64,000 nt of DNA from Osmia lignaria lignaria (GCF_051020975.1 NC_135038.1:10290001-10354000), one strand, 5' to 3'; positions 44,301 to 58,723 are shown, numbered from the stretch's first letter. Notes: generated by a model not told the origin, from the sequence alone. Numbers and translations are program-made.

Positions 44301-47300
44301 TAAAGTCTTTACGTTTCACTTAATTAATTATTCAATCATTTTAACAGTACAGTCAATGCATTCAAGTGTCGCGTGAAATTCTTGCGATTCAAATTCTCAG
44401 TGCGTGATTTTCTTAGGAATGAGAACGAAACTTTGAAGTAAAATCAAGACAGTGCACAATAGGTTACGTTCCTCTTCGTTCGCGAACAGGAAATCGTATG
44501 CAATATAGAGGAATAGACATTGCCAGAAGGGAAAAGCTACTGAAAGTTCAACGATCGTCACGCCTGATATCCGTTCTATGCGAAGTTAGGTGTTTTCACG
44601 TGTTGTTCAGTACTCTTTTCACATATTCTGAAACGTAGACTCGAGATAGCTCGACCAGGATCTTCTCTCTTGTTTCTTTATTCTCAATTTTCGCACACGA
44701 GAAACCTTACAACTGTTTGATCGAAATAGAACGAATAATTTTTCCTTAACTTTTCAGAGATTTATCGCAGATTTTTTCATTCTTACAATATGTTTGTATA
44801 AATCTACAGAATTCAAAATCTACTTTTGTGTATTTTAGGGCGCATTAACTTCTTTTTTATAATATTCTAAATTTCAAATATCCAAACAACACTAGGTAAT
44901 TATTCTAAGATAAAATATTTTTTAAATTAGACGAGTATCTAAAAATTTTTCATTCTTCTAAGTTTAAGACTTTATAAAAAACTTTTTATTAAAATTATGT
45001 TGAAAGTAAGTCGTCAGATGGTACCTATTTTAACAAATAAAATATTTATCTCAATTTAAAATATAAATAAAAGCAATGAACATCTGATACAAGTTACATG
45101 ATCGATTTATTGTTGCATAAAGCTTGGCTAAGCTGAACAGGTGATACACGTTAGCCTGTCGTCATAAGAAGTAATCTGCAATACGCTTTTATTTCTTTTA
45201 AAGAGCCGAGGATAAACGCAATCAAGCAATTGGTTTCGCAGGCAGGCACGGCCGGTTAAAACCTCAACCCCGTGGTAAGAGTTTCATCCATTTGTTCAAC
45301 GATTTAAAAGGGTCGCTACTCGTAGCCTAGTAAATGTGTACGTTCGTGTGTGTGCGCGTATGTTGCCGAAAACAATTAGAAAAGTGCTTTGTCGAAGCAT
45401 TCCGGGGAGTGTTGCAGAGTAATATCGATTCGACGTTTGATTCCTCAAAGCTAGACGAAAAGAAGTGTTTGGAATTTTCATGATCCGTTAAATCAACGAC
45501 TCATTATAATTATTTTATTTTATGATTAAGGATAATTCATTAATTATCACAACTAAACAGTATCGATAATTAGTAATTTTTGGAAATGAAAGTGATTAAT
45601 TTTTTTTATCCCAATATTAATAGATCTTATAGAGTAATATAATTAGCCAAAAATTTAGCCCAAATATGGTTCAAATCATTATAGAAAAAAAACAGAAAAT
45701 GAATAGTGATTACACTATAAGACTGTTAAAAGAAGAATTTAAAAAACTGGAAAAATACTGATTAAAATTAATACGGTGTTTCATAAACGATTGTCTTGTA
45801 ATTTTTTTTTTCGTACATCCACTTTATCTTGTGGTATTTTTTATTTTTATTTACATATTTTTCGCGAGCGAGGATTTGCTCGTGGTAGTTTCGTGGTAAA
45901 TAATTTGAGAGAGGGTCGAGTATAAATTTGACATAATTAAGAACGAACGTATTTTTAATTTAACTCGGCTGAAATATTTCATTCTTTCCGCGGGTCTTAG
46001 CGCACTCTCTGCCCGTTCTGTATTATCTTTCGCCGGGGTGAATTTCTTAATCATTTTTCTCGCTTGTTTTCACGCGCCCACGCTTTCGTTTTATTTTTTT
46101 TTTTTTCACTTTGTTTTTCACGGTTATGAAACGAGGTACAGCAATGAAAAATCATTGTGCCACGAATGTTACGTTTTCTCTGATAAGGTTAAAATTTTGG
46201 CATGATTGGAACATTTAAATTATATTCAAGAAAATTAAGAAAATTTTGGTTAAATTATCTACCTATTCATTAGCGAAAAAATAGAAACATTTTCATTAAA
46301 AATATTTAAATTGTATGATCTGAAAAAAAAGATGTTTAATTACGTTGTTTGATAATTATGTCAAAATAATCTGTCTAATATATACTAATACATTTTCCGG
46401 CGTGATCCATTATAAAGAATTAGAGGCAATAGTGGACGTTGAGCATGATTGATGAGAGGGTGTGTATGGTTTCGGATTACTAAACCATAAGCGAATTATC
46501 ATTGACAGTGGCACAGTATTTCGCTATCCGGCAATAACAAATATTTGCCGGTATTCGTCGTTTCAACAAATTATCAAAATTGTGTCATGCTGCCATTTTT
46601 AAGTTTAATATCTTTTCGTTAACGAGTAAACATGCCCGTCAATGGAGATAAAATATTCTGACGTTCGTATCTTCGCGTTGTTTGCTAATAAAAAAAATTA
46701 CATGTTTATCGTGTGCTACTTTCTTTGTGAACAGTATCTCCTTGAAAAATAACAGAACGTTCTGTAAGTCTTTTTATAAAAATCTGTTGCAAAGTTTCAT
46801 ACTTAGGTGTTCAGTATTCTTAGATACTATTAGGATTTTTTATTTATTTTCTTGGACTTGGAATATTGATGTATTTTATCTCAATAATTTTGTATAATAA
46901 GATTCGAGACAGGTTTATAATAATTTTAACCCTTTAGGGATGGAAGGATTAATTCAGATTTTTTAATTTTCAAGGGTTTCAAGAATTTTTAAGCTATTAA
47001 GACTTTAAAAATTTTTGTAACTTCTAAAATTATTAGGATTCAAATAAAATTCTAAGTAATTTGAAATTTTCTTCATGTATTTATATATTAGAAGCAATTT
47101 GAAGCATTTCGGAGCACATGACTGCCAAGAACAACTGAAAATAATGGATTTAGCCTTCTGTAACCCATATAATCTTCTCCAGGGCATTAGAGTGCACTCA
47201 TCATTGGTTCTTTACAGTTATACTTGGAAATACGTTCCATGTTTCCGCATTTACTGTCACGTCGTATCTTTTATACCGTTCATATGTGTTTACTGTTAGT

Positions 47301-48100
47301 TAACGTGGACACTCTTAGCAGCAGAATAGCCGAGAAAAAGCGGGGATAGAGTTGGACCGCGTTCCGAAGGTTTTAGTTTCATGATACTCGAGGATGTTCG
47401 CTCGTCACGGGGGCTGTGCACTTTATTTTCGATCCGTAAACGTGGGTCTGGATTCTCGTCAATTTCTAGATAACGCACGTTCAGTCCCATTTCAGCCTAG
47501 ATGAAACTCTCTTTTCCTTCGGCATTCTGCTTGGTTCACTTATCTGAACTTGTGTACACATACAGACACGCAGTCCCTTTATTCTTCTGCTGGATTCGTG
47601 CAAATAGTGACATTGGGACGGATAATGGTCTAAAGCAATAATTTAATACCATCCCCCATTAGAGACGATTATTTTTGTATCATATTTATAATGGGGAATG
47701 TTAAAGATAACATTTCGTCGCATTTTAGTTGATAAAATCTTCCAAATAGTTCTTCAAGTTGTTCCGGCTTAGTTGTGCAACTTTCTGAGTCTTGATTTAT
47801 ATTTAGAAGGAGGATGGTACTAAATTCCTACTTCCTGCAGTTATAATTCCATTATACCCGTCAACTTCGTGAAATAAGATTATTAGTACCAACGGGCTTT
47901 CTAAAATTTTTTATTTACGTGTTAAAATTTAGGTGGCAACATGGAAGCAAGTTAAAAATTTGTTTCTGGTTCATTTGATGAAACACAGTACACTTTTTAA
48001 ATTAATAAATCAAATGAAATTAAAAAACAGGAATTAAATTAAAAAGACATATCATTGATACCATAAGTATTTTTAACTTCTAGTTAAAATGGTGTTTTCA
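41351..48100 (+). other. Gene desert, first part (probable membralin intron 9)
   Basis: No coding exon recognised. It holds a related pair of hairpin-bearing segments (42,240-42,320 and 43,197-43,290), several GC-richer patches, and otherwise AT-rich sequence. ORFs here are short and lack splice or domain support. Confidence 0.5.
42240..43290. repeat. Diverged duplicate segments with an inverted GGCGAC/GTCGCC
   Basis: Copy 1 (42,240-42,320) has GGCGACGATTAAACAAAATT followed by GTCGCC, a perfect 6-bp stem with a 14-nt loop, then GGTGATGGTCCCTT. Copy 2 (43,197-43,290) has GGCGACAATTAAACAGATCT, then GACGCTGGTAATATCCCT. The stem is weakened in copy 2, so structure is not clearly conserved. Confidence 0.4.
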
Positions 48101-51100
48101 AAAGTTTTCTAAATCATCTATGACGAAAAGACAGATGATCCAATGCTGGACATCAGGGTTCCAGCAACGTGTCCCATTCTCTTGGCGGTGTATTTGCATT
48201 TGGCCAGCAGCGAATTAACCCCCGCGAAAGTCCACTGCGGGTGCCGTCGGTGTGCCATTACCGGCGTCGACGCCACGCGTCGCCAGCTCGCAAGTGGCGC
48301 GTCGAGTGCTTACAATCAGCTGGGCTTGTCCGCAAATAACACCGGAGGATGATTATGATTGAATAAGGCCCGTAATTGAGGCTATTGAGCAATTATATAA
48401 ATAACAAGCACATCGCACGGACACCGTGGCAACGGTATATGGAAAGGGCCCCATAAACGCATACCACGGGTACGGCTCAACTGCCTGGGGTGTTATTTCA
48501 GCATGATGGGTGGTGAGTGTACAGGGAGGTATGGGTCGTTCTGCTTGGTGGTTCCCTCTTTCTCTCTCTGTGCTACCCCCTCCCCCGCACTCTGTCGACC
48601 AGGAACACCAGCGAGTTGGGTGGAAAATTACAGTGCAAACATAACCTGTACCTATACACAGCGAGCCTTGGGCACATCACGTTTCTGGTGTACGCTATTA
48701 GGTGGGGCCGATGATCTCGAATTGCCTTCATTTCATTCTTGTCTCCCTATTTTTCTTTTTCTTTTTCTTTTTTTAAATTCCTCTAGCCTTTCTAAATTCT
48801 ATTTCCTTAGAAAAGGAAAATATTGTTAAATGGATAACCGGTTATTGATAGAAAGGTTAACCCTTTACTGGTATTCCGGATTTTGCAAGAAGCTATAATT
48901 ACTTTCCGTTATCCCCTATGTTTACCTCCTAGAGGTGGACTTCGGAAGGAAATAGCGAAGCATGGAGGTCCGATACACACGGAGTTGGCGTTTTAATCAG
49001 GGTGTCGCGTTCGTCTCGGGTATCTCGGATAGAACGGTGATAGGGGATGCATGGAGGTGGGTGTAAGGGGATCGTCAGACAGGCGCCAGCCGAACGGTAC
49101 TCTGGCTCCGTCGGTGACGGGACCAAGAGCTGACTTCATTTTCCACGGATCGCCCTTTCGAATTCCGTCTATATACGATCGGTCAACGCTTTTGTCCACG
49201 CGACAGGGTGCCAAAACACCCCTCCGCAGGGGGTTCCTTTTACCTCTCGACGTATAGATTTACGTCTTATCCCGCTACGAAGATCGATAGACCCTGTATA
49301 TGAAACCGATAGAGCTGAATGTGAAAAATTCCAACGATAAGAATACGATGATATGATACCTTGTTCAGGATTTGTCAGCTTCTTCAATGGCGAATTTTCG
49401 TCTTTCGTATTTTCGTATTTATCAACAAATACTAATAAGTACATATACTACAAATTGCAATCTTTGTTATCTGTAACTGTTATTCCCTTTTTCTAATTTT
49501 CTAAGAAATTTTTGCTCCTTTTCATCTAATATAAATCTTCAGTTCTCGCTAAATTAATTTAAAATAACATGTTGAAAAATTGAACAGTTGTTGATTTTTA
49601 TTTACAAGATGATTTTAAATAATTTGAAAACGAATAACTAAATGATTATTTAGAACAATATTTCGTTTGAAATATGTTTACCTAACTTCTATAGAGAGTT
49701 TGTAATTTCGGTCGTGATTCAATTACATATTATTCGTAGCGTAACGTGAATTATTCAAAGCCATGAGAATATCATTATGCAAAGGTGTTGGATATCGTGG
49801 CGTTTCCCCAAAACGAAAACGTGGCTACGTTATTTACCACACAAGACGCGTGATTAATCGTAAACAGTGAATGGAAAATTAGTCCCCGTAAGATAATTAG
49901 CTAACATAATTAATTTTCGTGACTGTCGAGAGCGTGAAGTTTGGAATACTAAATAGAAAGTACCCCTTCGGTTGTGTTCGGAGAAAAAGAATAAATGTTA
50001 CCTTAAAAGGGAAAAAGAGTTATCTGTGGCATGTTGTTTGCATATTTTATTTCAAACCTAGCTATGTAAAATTTCAAATATGAGATTAAAATATTTAAAT
50101 ATTTGAAATGATAGAATTTTTTGGATAGTAACTTCAATATTCTAAAAAAAAAGTTTCAACGACAAATGAAAAGATGAATATTGTCGTCTTAAGGAACCGA
50201 GTGTGTTAAGGGTAGTTTCGCGTAGGTATGTCCGCTCTTGGGTGCTGCGAGGATACGCTTATAAAATTAAGGGATAATGAGAATTAACGACGATGATAGC
50301 AATCTGCACACCATGATATTTTCTTCGTGTTATCGAGCCAACGGTGCTGACGGGAAGGCCTCGAAATGAATACAGATTTGCACTGTTTTAACTCGGGATA
50401 AGGACCCAGAACAAGAAAGTATGCCCGTTATCAGGTAGAAAAATGTTCTGAAATAAATCATTACCTGTTCTCTTATTTTTCTTCCTCATACAGAGCTTCT
50501 ATAATATTATCCCAAAAATAACAAATCTGATATTGTTGTAAATCAAAACAAATTACAAAACGTTCTACATTTTAATTACTTAGGTAATTTTCACATAATT
50601 TAATACACATAATTTTTTTTTTTAATCTTTCAAAGATTTCAAACGTCCTTAAAACTTTCTATCCGTTAATACATTTGTCGTAGCTAGAAATATCCATGGA
50701 TTTAATTTTTTGTTTTCTCATTCGAAACGCACACAGAGCCAAAGTTGTTAATATCGAAATATTAATATCACGGGTACACCCTCTCTGGAAAGTGCAAATA
50801 TCATTCGAAAGGGAAATTGGATAAAATGAAATAGATGAAATGGACGGATAGGATATTTTGTAACAAATTAACTGTCGTTGGCGCACCGACGATATCGTTG
50901 AATCATTCCTATTTTTTTTTTAAAAAACGTTCGGTAATTTGATTCGTTACACGGCATTAAGACGATTATCGTACAAATTCGATGATATTCAGAGGCGAAT
51001 TGCTCGGCATGATTTATTATGTTCGTTTCGAATCGCGGCTGTCATTGAAGCGTATGAAATAAAAGGTTGAACGGTTATGAAACACGAATAATACTTTTTA

Positions 51101-52464
51101 ACATTTCTCGGAACACTACGGTACGAGGGAAAATTAGCTTGATCCTGGGAGAAATTTTCACGGGGATTTTCTGGATACCCGCACCCCCGATGTCTCTTTA
51201 TTAATATTTAATAAATCCCAAACAGGTCGACAGGGGTTTATATATTTGCCGATAAATATTTCATTTGACAAGCTGGTTTCGCGTTTAAAGCGATCGCTCG
51301 AAAAGTGTAGTCGTCGAAACAAATATTGCAACGTGTCTGCATATTTAATTCGGCGTGTCATTAAACGGTTCCGCCCAAGTTTGGAAACGGTGCGGCAAGT
51401 TTTACGGCATCATCAAAATGAAATTCCTGTTTATTCATGGTATGCGTAATTCAAAATGGCATTCTGCCATCGAGGGGAGTGACTGTAAATGTCCATCGCC
51501 GGGATGCGTTTTCATACGTACTGTGAAGACACGCTATATCGCCAGGAGATTTGTTAAATTCCTAATTATTTTAAGATACAATTACTAGGTGTACTAATTA
51601 ATTCGGCTCCTTTAGCATTACGCCTTCTTAATCACTATTTAAATTTAAATATTTTTCCGCGTTTCTGTAAACGTGTAATGTTTCGCAAAATTATGATAAT
51701 TATAATGATTGGAGTTATTAAAATAAAATTGTTTACCATTGGTAAAATTGCAAATAATAAATAATATTGCAATAATTCCTGGGAAATTTATGGGGGTAAA
51801 ATTTCACATATACTTAATAAAAATTGTATCTTTTTTTGTTATTTGTTGTAATAAGATGGTAATTACAGATTTCTAAATTCAATGGAACTCTTCCATTTCA
51901 TTCTTCCATAAAATTAGCACTTTGCATTTCGTGAACGTACGTTCTATCTTTTAAATTTCTCTTTTGATGCTGCGCAGTCGTATGTAATGTTTGAAATCGG
52001 TACATGTGTATTTGTACAGAGAATCCGCGGAATATAGCGCAAGGATTCATTATATTAAAAATCGCACGTGGTCAAACAAAGAGAAAGCACACTGGCTGAG
52101 AATACAATACTCGCTCGCAAACAAACTGCAAATCTACCATACAGAAGTTTCGTGATGTTTGTGTTTTCGCTGGTGATCCATCTCTCATCACCTTGTATGT
52201 ATATTTTTAGCAGTTTTATTTCAACGACATATACGCGCAATTCATTTCCTGTATGTAATGCAAGTAATGAAAATAATGTGTACCATTGAAGCATGATACG
52301 TAAAATGTAGAAATTAACTCTGTGTACACAAGATATTATCCTCTATCAATTATATTATTTTACACTCTGATAAATTCACAACAAAAAACTATAAAATGCA
52401 AGTAGAATTATGTATTTAAGAATCTTGAAAGAAATAATATCTTAATAATATGAAATACAAAGTT

Positions 52465-52505
52465 ACATTGAAATTGGGCCTCTCTCCATGGTCCGTCGTT
52501 CAAAA
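52465..52505 (-). repeat. Dispersed CCATGGAGAGAG repeat, copy E
   Basis: On the minus strand it reads AACGACGGACCATGGAGAGA then GGCCCAATTTCAATG. It is more diverged in the AT tail than copies A, B and D. Confidence 0.7.
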
Positions 52506-52831
52506 GTCGATTAATTCAATATATCTTTTTCATGATGAAAAACGGATGTGTTATTCAAATGGCCTGGTTTTAGATGCCTCACCCTGTATAGACAGTAATT
52601 TGTGTACCTGAAATTCCGGCAAATCCTTGGGAATCTGGTTCGCTGCGCAAAAGGCACGCAACGACGTATTCGCTCGATCGCAGAACAAACGTTCGGCAAA
52701 CCCCGCGTACGTCGGTTCATGCATGGACAATTTCATTACTTGTATCGGGGCTGGTTCGGTGATGCTGTGCCCCGGTGGTTGTGATGGCGGAAAGAGGGTG
52801 TACCAAGGGTGGGTTCGCGTGGGTGGCTCGA

Positions 52832-52843
52832 CCACCAGAGGGC
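52832..52843 (+). promoter_or_regulatory. CTCF-like motif
   Basis: CCACCAGAGGGC fits the CCASYAGRGGGC core bound by CTCF. It sits in a GC-rich island in the gene desert. Confidence 0.4.
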
Positions 52844-53050
52844 TCGATTGGCGAGTGTGGCAGCGTGTGCAGGCGAAACTACACTATTAAATGGTGTCCT
52901 GACGGGCGCCAGTTAGGTGCACCGGGGTATGGCCCATTCTCGTCGTGTCACTCCGAATCTATTTGCATAGTAATGGCGCCCGGCCACCCTTTCCTCCCTA
53001 TCTGGCCAACGCCATACTCTAACGTATAAATACCGATGCTAGAAACGCTT

Positions 53051-56000
53051 CCGGTCGAAGGAAAATGTCTTAGCCGATCCTTGTTCTCTAATCGATTTAA
53101 AGCCGAATGATTTCTGATAGGGTGGGATTTCAGAATGATCCGAACATTTATAAATTATAATTGTAATCGCTATTTCATTTTTCAATTTAAACTTTTCATT
53201 TATTTTCAATTATCCGATTGGAACTATGGTCCTTTAAATACTTTCGATTTTACGAAATATGGGTTAAAAAAGAGTAGGTAAATTTTGATTTCGGACGTTA
53301 CGGTGCATTGAATTTTTCGATATTTTAACTCGACTCGATTTTAGACTGAACTTTTTCCAACATTTTAATTCAATATTGAAGCAGGCTCGTGTTTTATTTG
53401 CAAAAAGGGTAGTCGTTGCCGTGGAACATGCAACAGGAAACTGGTTTGTATTTCAAGAAATGTCGTGTATTTGAAAAATTATTTCTTTCTGATCGATAAT
53501 ATAAATTGTATATTCAGTTTCATTTCATTTTATTTCATTTAAATTATTTGGATAATCAGCTTCCAGTTGTATTTATTAATTTATTAAGAAGTTGTGCACT
53601 TACGGGGAATTAAGTAATAGTTCGGATGAATTTCCTGCTGTCTAAAGGATTCTGGATAATGGTATCAGAAGTTTCCTATTATTCGCTAAGATCTGTTGAA
53701 AGCAATTACCAAAGATAATATAAACAGTTGAAGGCGATACTGAACCGCGAGTAATTGCTTCAATATATTGATACAGTTCTCTCATGATTGAAGTCTAATC
53801 GTAATTAAATGATTTGGTTTAATAAGAAATATTAAAGAGGATTATTTAAAAGGAGCAAAAATTAATATTTATTTTTGAAGTTAAAAGAATCATTAAAAAA
53901 TTAATAAAGATCGTGATTGATTAGGTATCGATTAGATCGATACCAAATTCACTACTATTATTGTTAATTGTTTTTTAATAACACAGTTAACTTGAAAAAT
54001 GAAATTTGATATGTACAATACCTCATTGATCAATACCATATAAAAGAAATCTAATTTTCTGAACTAATTCAAATAAAAGAATAGCTTAATAAATTAAAAA
54101 AAAAATTCAATTTACACCTGTTCGAGAGAAAAAGCCCTCTAAGAACATTGATACGAACTCTTCACACCAATTCTGAAAGCAAGAATATTCAAAGCATCAA
54201 CTTGGTTTCAAGAGAAGGAAGTTGTACGAAATTCAGCGTAAACATCAATGTTCGCGATAATTAGAAGCTGATTGTGAGATCCGACACCGATGTAGCCTGG
54301 TTACAAGACAATCTGAAATCGTACTTGAAGCGGTAGCAGTTGCAACGAGTCGCGATCCCCCAATTATTCGTTATAATCCTAATTATCCCGTTCACCTTTC
54401 GAGTCTGCCGCGAAAATCCGCGATGTTCCGTGTCAGATATCCATGGAAATGTATCTTGAAGCGAAATTCGCGATAATTAGAAGCTTGCTCGAAAAGCGTA
54501 AGACGATTACGACACGACGACGCCGACGTAGACGATGAGGATGAAGAGAGAAACATTGGGGCGGTTGGAAGACGGTAAAAGAGGAGGGGGTTGAAGAAGA
54601 CGGTGGATGGAGTAGAACTACGAAGATATCTGCTGCTTTCCATTAGAAGAATAATAAACTATCACCGATACCTACTGGTTCCTAGGAAACAGGCAACTCT
54701 ATCCCTCTCTAGAAGGGGTGGCTTGCCGAGGGTTGTTCGGACGGGAACGGGTGGGTAACAGAAAACTGCCGTAATGGAGGTTAATTACGAAGGGGTGATT
54801 GCGGAGAGGGAAGATCGGTGGAAGTAAAGAGAGCATTGAAGGTTCTCCTTCATTTCTTTCCTTCTTCTACTCTTCTTCTTTTCAATTTCATCCCCTCCAC
54901 CGTTCGCACTTCTCGTTGCCCTTCTAAGGTTCTACGAAGGCAAAGCCTTGCCTCGGTTGCCAGGGTACCGTCACACCCAGAGGGTCGTAGCTTCCTTCAA
55001 TTATAAGAATCCGGTTGTCCTCTGCCCTTTAATTTTAACGGTATTTTTGTACATGTTCCTTCCGACCGAAAGTTGCGTACTCTCGATGATCTTCAAGGTG
55101 TATTCTCCTTTCAACGTCTATTTTTTATGCGACTTTTGCGAATTTATTGAACAAAAATGATCTACTTAACATACGTGGCAATTTTTGTTTGAAAAAATTA
55201 TTTATTTTTAACGTACAAAAATACCGGATCATTTTTTATTTTAGGCAATTGCGAAATGAAAAAATTTTAATTTTTCAGAAAATAATGCTAATTTTTAGAA
55301 AGTAAAAATATTGCGAAATAGGAAAATTATTCACAACTTCAGAACCCCTTTTACTAGAATATTGATTACTATTCTACACTCCCTAGAAAAATTCAAGTGT
55401 CTGAAGCAAAAAAATTCTCTTTGATTCATAAATAATAATATTTCATCTATTATTTATAAATCTGTAGCATTTTTTAACAAATTGTAATAATTATAGAAAT
55501 GATCATAGTTTAATGCCTACGTCTCTCTTGAAATAAAAAAATAAATACAAACAGAGTGCCAAGGAAAAACTGGACTCATTTTTCTAAGTTCGTTTATCTT
55601 TTTTGCTTTATTAGTGACATTAGACTCCCTTAATGAGGCACAACAATAGTTACAACATCTTGAAAGCGATCAGCCGTGATTTCATAACGTTCAGCTCAAA
55701 TTTTTTTCTCAAATTTTTCACGATTCTCTTGACTTCCAGCTACTCACCGTTTTTCATTCTCTTTTCACTGATCATCCACTAACACAAAAAGAGAGATGCC
55801 TTACAAACCGTTATCATGATCCGATGATAAAAATCCTTGTTAGTTTCTCGATTTTTCTGCGCAATTTGGTAAATAGTCATTCGATAGGACTATCTTTTCC
55901 TATCCTAAAGAATAAAAAAGAAACAGGGCAGAAGATTAAGCGTTCAAGCGTTCAAATTAATAATACTTTGTGCGATCGAGTAATTTCTCGTTAAAACGTA

Positions 56001-56900
56001 ATCGCTCTGACGATTCTGAATCGTGACGCTGATGATACTTAAGAACTAATTGGCTAAATGTACTATCCGGAGCCAATTAAGACGTTTGTCCCTCATATTT
56101 ATTTAATACTAATTACTACTCGTTTCGACGTAACTAGTGAACTCCCCAAAAAGATGAAAGGCAAAACAACATCAATGATCCAAATATAATTAGGAAAAAG
56201 AAGAGAAAAAATATTAATAATATTATACTATTGTTAGTGATCCTTAATTAGTAGTAGTATTAAGTTTTAAACAATGAAGTTAGCGTTAATCGTGACATAA
56301 ATTTACGAAAGATATGCAAGAATATTAACCTCATAGATTTAAAACATATTACGGTGGATGAACTAGTCGGGGGGGGTTTGCGCTTCTTCTTTTTTTTTCG
56401 TCTGTGTTTGAGCTTCCGACGAAGCGAACGAAATAGGCGTCGGTGAGCGTCGAGGTGGAAACGGATGATCTCTGCAAGTTAATTTGTAACTTGAGCATTC
56501 CATCAGGGGGATTGGGGCGGTTTCTGGAGGTGGTTGACAAGGTGGAAAGCAGGGTACACGGTACCTTGGGGTTGTTTGTTGCGCTAATGTCTAATTAGTG
56601 GAGTGGTATCGTGTCGCAACGAAAGCTGTTGTCGACTCGCCTTCTCTCCTCTGCTGTCATGGAAATAGCTTATCTAGTAATTTGCAGTATACACATTCCT
56701 TTTGTTTTTGTATATTGAAAAATTGTCGCTTTGATATATTTTAAAATTTATTCAAGAAATTGCACAAAATATACAAAGCGTACAAAAATTTATCTGATAT
56801 CAAGTTGAAAGAGTTAATATTGGGAATTATAATAAAAAAATATAGAATTCTAAATAGAAATTGTTTCCTACGAAAATCGTATTGATTTTACAGGTTACAA
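53051..56900 (+). other. Gene desert, mostly AT-rich
   Basis: No gene seen. A GC-richer, pyrimidine-tract-containing segment lies at about 54,360-55,010 and another at about 56,360-56,640; both have ORFs of low complexity only. Confidence 0.5.
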
Positions 56901-57050
56901 GATAAAAGTCATTCATTGATCAGAGAAGTCCTGGTGGTGCAAGGTAATGCACCGTTCGTGTCATTCCATATACCACCTAGCGATTGGCTTTTTTTCACTG
57001 CACTTAGAAAACAAGTCCACCATGAAAAAGGGTGGTAAAGAAGGGTTCTT

Positions 57051-57061
57051 AGGTGGCGCTA
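57051..57061 (+). promoter_or_regulatory. Insect CTCF-like motif
   Basis: AGGTGGCGCTA matches the core of Drosophila CTCF sites (AGGNGGCRC) and has the same orientation as the candidate at 52,832. Confidence 0.4.
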
Positions 57062-57196
57062 TTCCATCGTTAACTTTATTATTGGGGGAAACGTGAAAGG
57101 TATATAGATCCTTCGTCGAAACAATTCTTTTTTAATATTAAATTATTTTTATTTATAAAAAAAGAAAATTATAATAAACAACGTGGTTTTTTAATC

Positions 57197-57240
57197 CCCG
57201 GGCAGCGTACCATGGAGAGAATCCCAATTTTAATTTAATT
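57197..57240 (+). repeat. Dispersed CCATGGAGAGAG repeat, copy C
   Basis: It has GGGCAGCGTACC then ATGGAGAGAATCC and AATTTTAATTTAATT. The GC half is the most diverged of the five copies. Confidence 0.65.
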
Positions 57241-57348
57241 CCATATTTCATAATTGTTTAATTGGCAAATTTCAAATGAAAATAAAATAAAATTTGGTAA
57301 ATCACTTTCATATTTTAAATTTACTCGAATATTCGATTGCATTTACAG

Positions 57349-57551
57349 TTGTTGAAGAAGATATGAAAACCCAAGCAATGGTAACCATTTTCACCAATAG
57401 CTTGCCGATAGGTATCGATCCCTTAAATTCTAATTCAACCATATCTGACCATCTCGAAACGATCCGTATGGTGCCCACAAAGACGAGTTTTATGCTTCTG
57501 TTACCATCTTTTCAAGAAAATAAGCAATTTCACCTTTATTTGGAGATGTAG
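57349..57551 (+). CDS. Possible orphan terminal exon or small ORF, unknown product
   Basis: After a fair acceptor (ATTGCATTTACAG) an open frame of 67 codons reads VVEEDMKTQAMVTIF, then PIGIDPLNSNSTISDH, and ends LYLEM with TAG at 57,549. Codon choice (ACC, ATC, CCG, GAT) is more protein-like than the surroundings. An ATG at 57,363 would give a 63-residue protein. There is no known domain and it does not resemble the expected membralin C-terminus. Confidence 0.2.
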
Positions 57552-58723
57552 AAGTGTTTTTATAGAAAACGATCAGCTTGTAACCTGACAAATATAAAAG
57601 TATCCTTTCTGTATTTCAAAATCCTTAAGTTTAAAACTTTTGAACGTTAATTAGTGACCTAACTCCTTACTGAATTAAACCGAAAATGAAATTGTACGTT
57701 CGATCTTGCATCGTGTGCAGGAAGTTTGATCGACGAAATGAACGCGTGACCGCAAAGTTTCGCGACGCAGACCAATGAAATATTAACGATATACCGGTCG
57801 GTTATTGGATCATCGTGTCGTCGGTCTTCTCGAATCTGCTTTGCGACCGTCACGAGTTCGTGAATGCGTAAGGGAATCTCCCTGGCAATCGATATGATCC
57901 TTTGGGACGGTTGATTACCATCTCGTACATTTTAGAGAAAGTTTTGAGTTTCGTGATTCGCATACAGGATAGTCCTTCGGGTGTTCCCCATGTCCATTTC
58001 GATCCGATTAATTTTAAACGCTGCTTAAACGTTCGACAGTTTACCCTCAAGTGATTGGAATTGAATCGTTCAGAATCAAATTAATAATAACAAAATTTAT
58101 AAAAGAAAAAGAAAAGATCATGCGAGATTTTCAAGGTAGTCCTCGACGAATATACACACGTCCTCTTATCACTGTGGATGTCTTACTATCATCTGTTCCC
58201 AAGTCAGTATATTCAGCGTGGAGTACGGTAATCCGACGTACTCTCACGGAATAATCAACAATTTTCGCTTTCTATTCGGTATTATTACAGTGCGAACCTT
58301 GTATATAACTGGCATAATGCAGTGGGTAGCATTAAAGGACGGATAAACCTGCCAGCCGTACAATAACTGACGCAAGCTTTGGAATACTCGGTTCTCTGCT
58401 AACTCTCTGCCCTTCTTCCTCCCTCTCTTTCGAACTTCTGCTTCTAAGGTGGTCCACAGGTGGTATCGCATGATTAATGATCTTCACTAGCGTCTTACTT
58501 GGTCGACACGCTCGTAAGAGATTCTTCTATCACGCTCAACGGATTTCGCGGGTACTCTGTGTCTATTTGAACAATTCTCTCCGAGCAGAATCTGGTATAT
58601 ATTCCTTATTTTATCGTGTCTTTGATCTTCCAGGTAGAATAAACTCGAATAAGTTTCCGAATTTTTCTATTAATTGGAAGAATAAGTTTCAAAGGAGCAC
58701 TGTAAAATTTAAAAAATGAAATT

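Larger units (their letters stand above)
48101..53050 (+). other. Gene desert, GC-richer islands
   Basis: Islands at about 48,130-48,720, 48,930-49,270 and 52,560-53,040 have near-balanced base composition and many CpG, unlike their surroundings. Open frames inside them occur on both strands, as expected of high GC rather than of coding. A CTCF-like motif lies at 52,832-52,843 and repeat copy E at 52,465-52,505. Confidence 0.45.

Noticed and set aside
48143..48352. Plus-strand ORF in a GC-rich island
   Set aside because: High GC lengthens random frames; frames in the neighbouring islands are open on both strands and the peptide has no family resemblance. It is better read as a possible conserved non-coding island.
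58518..58560. Possible continuation exon of membralin (RFFYHAQR)
   Set aside because: The first four residues resemble the expected RFFYLYHF, but what follows does not match the conserved membralin sequence and the upstream acceptor is poor.
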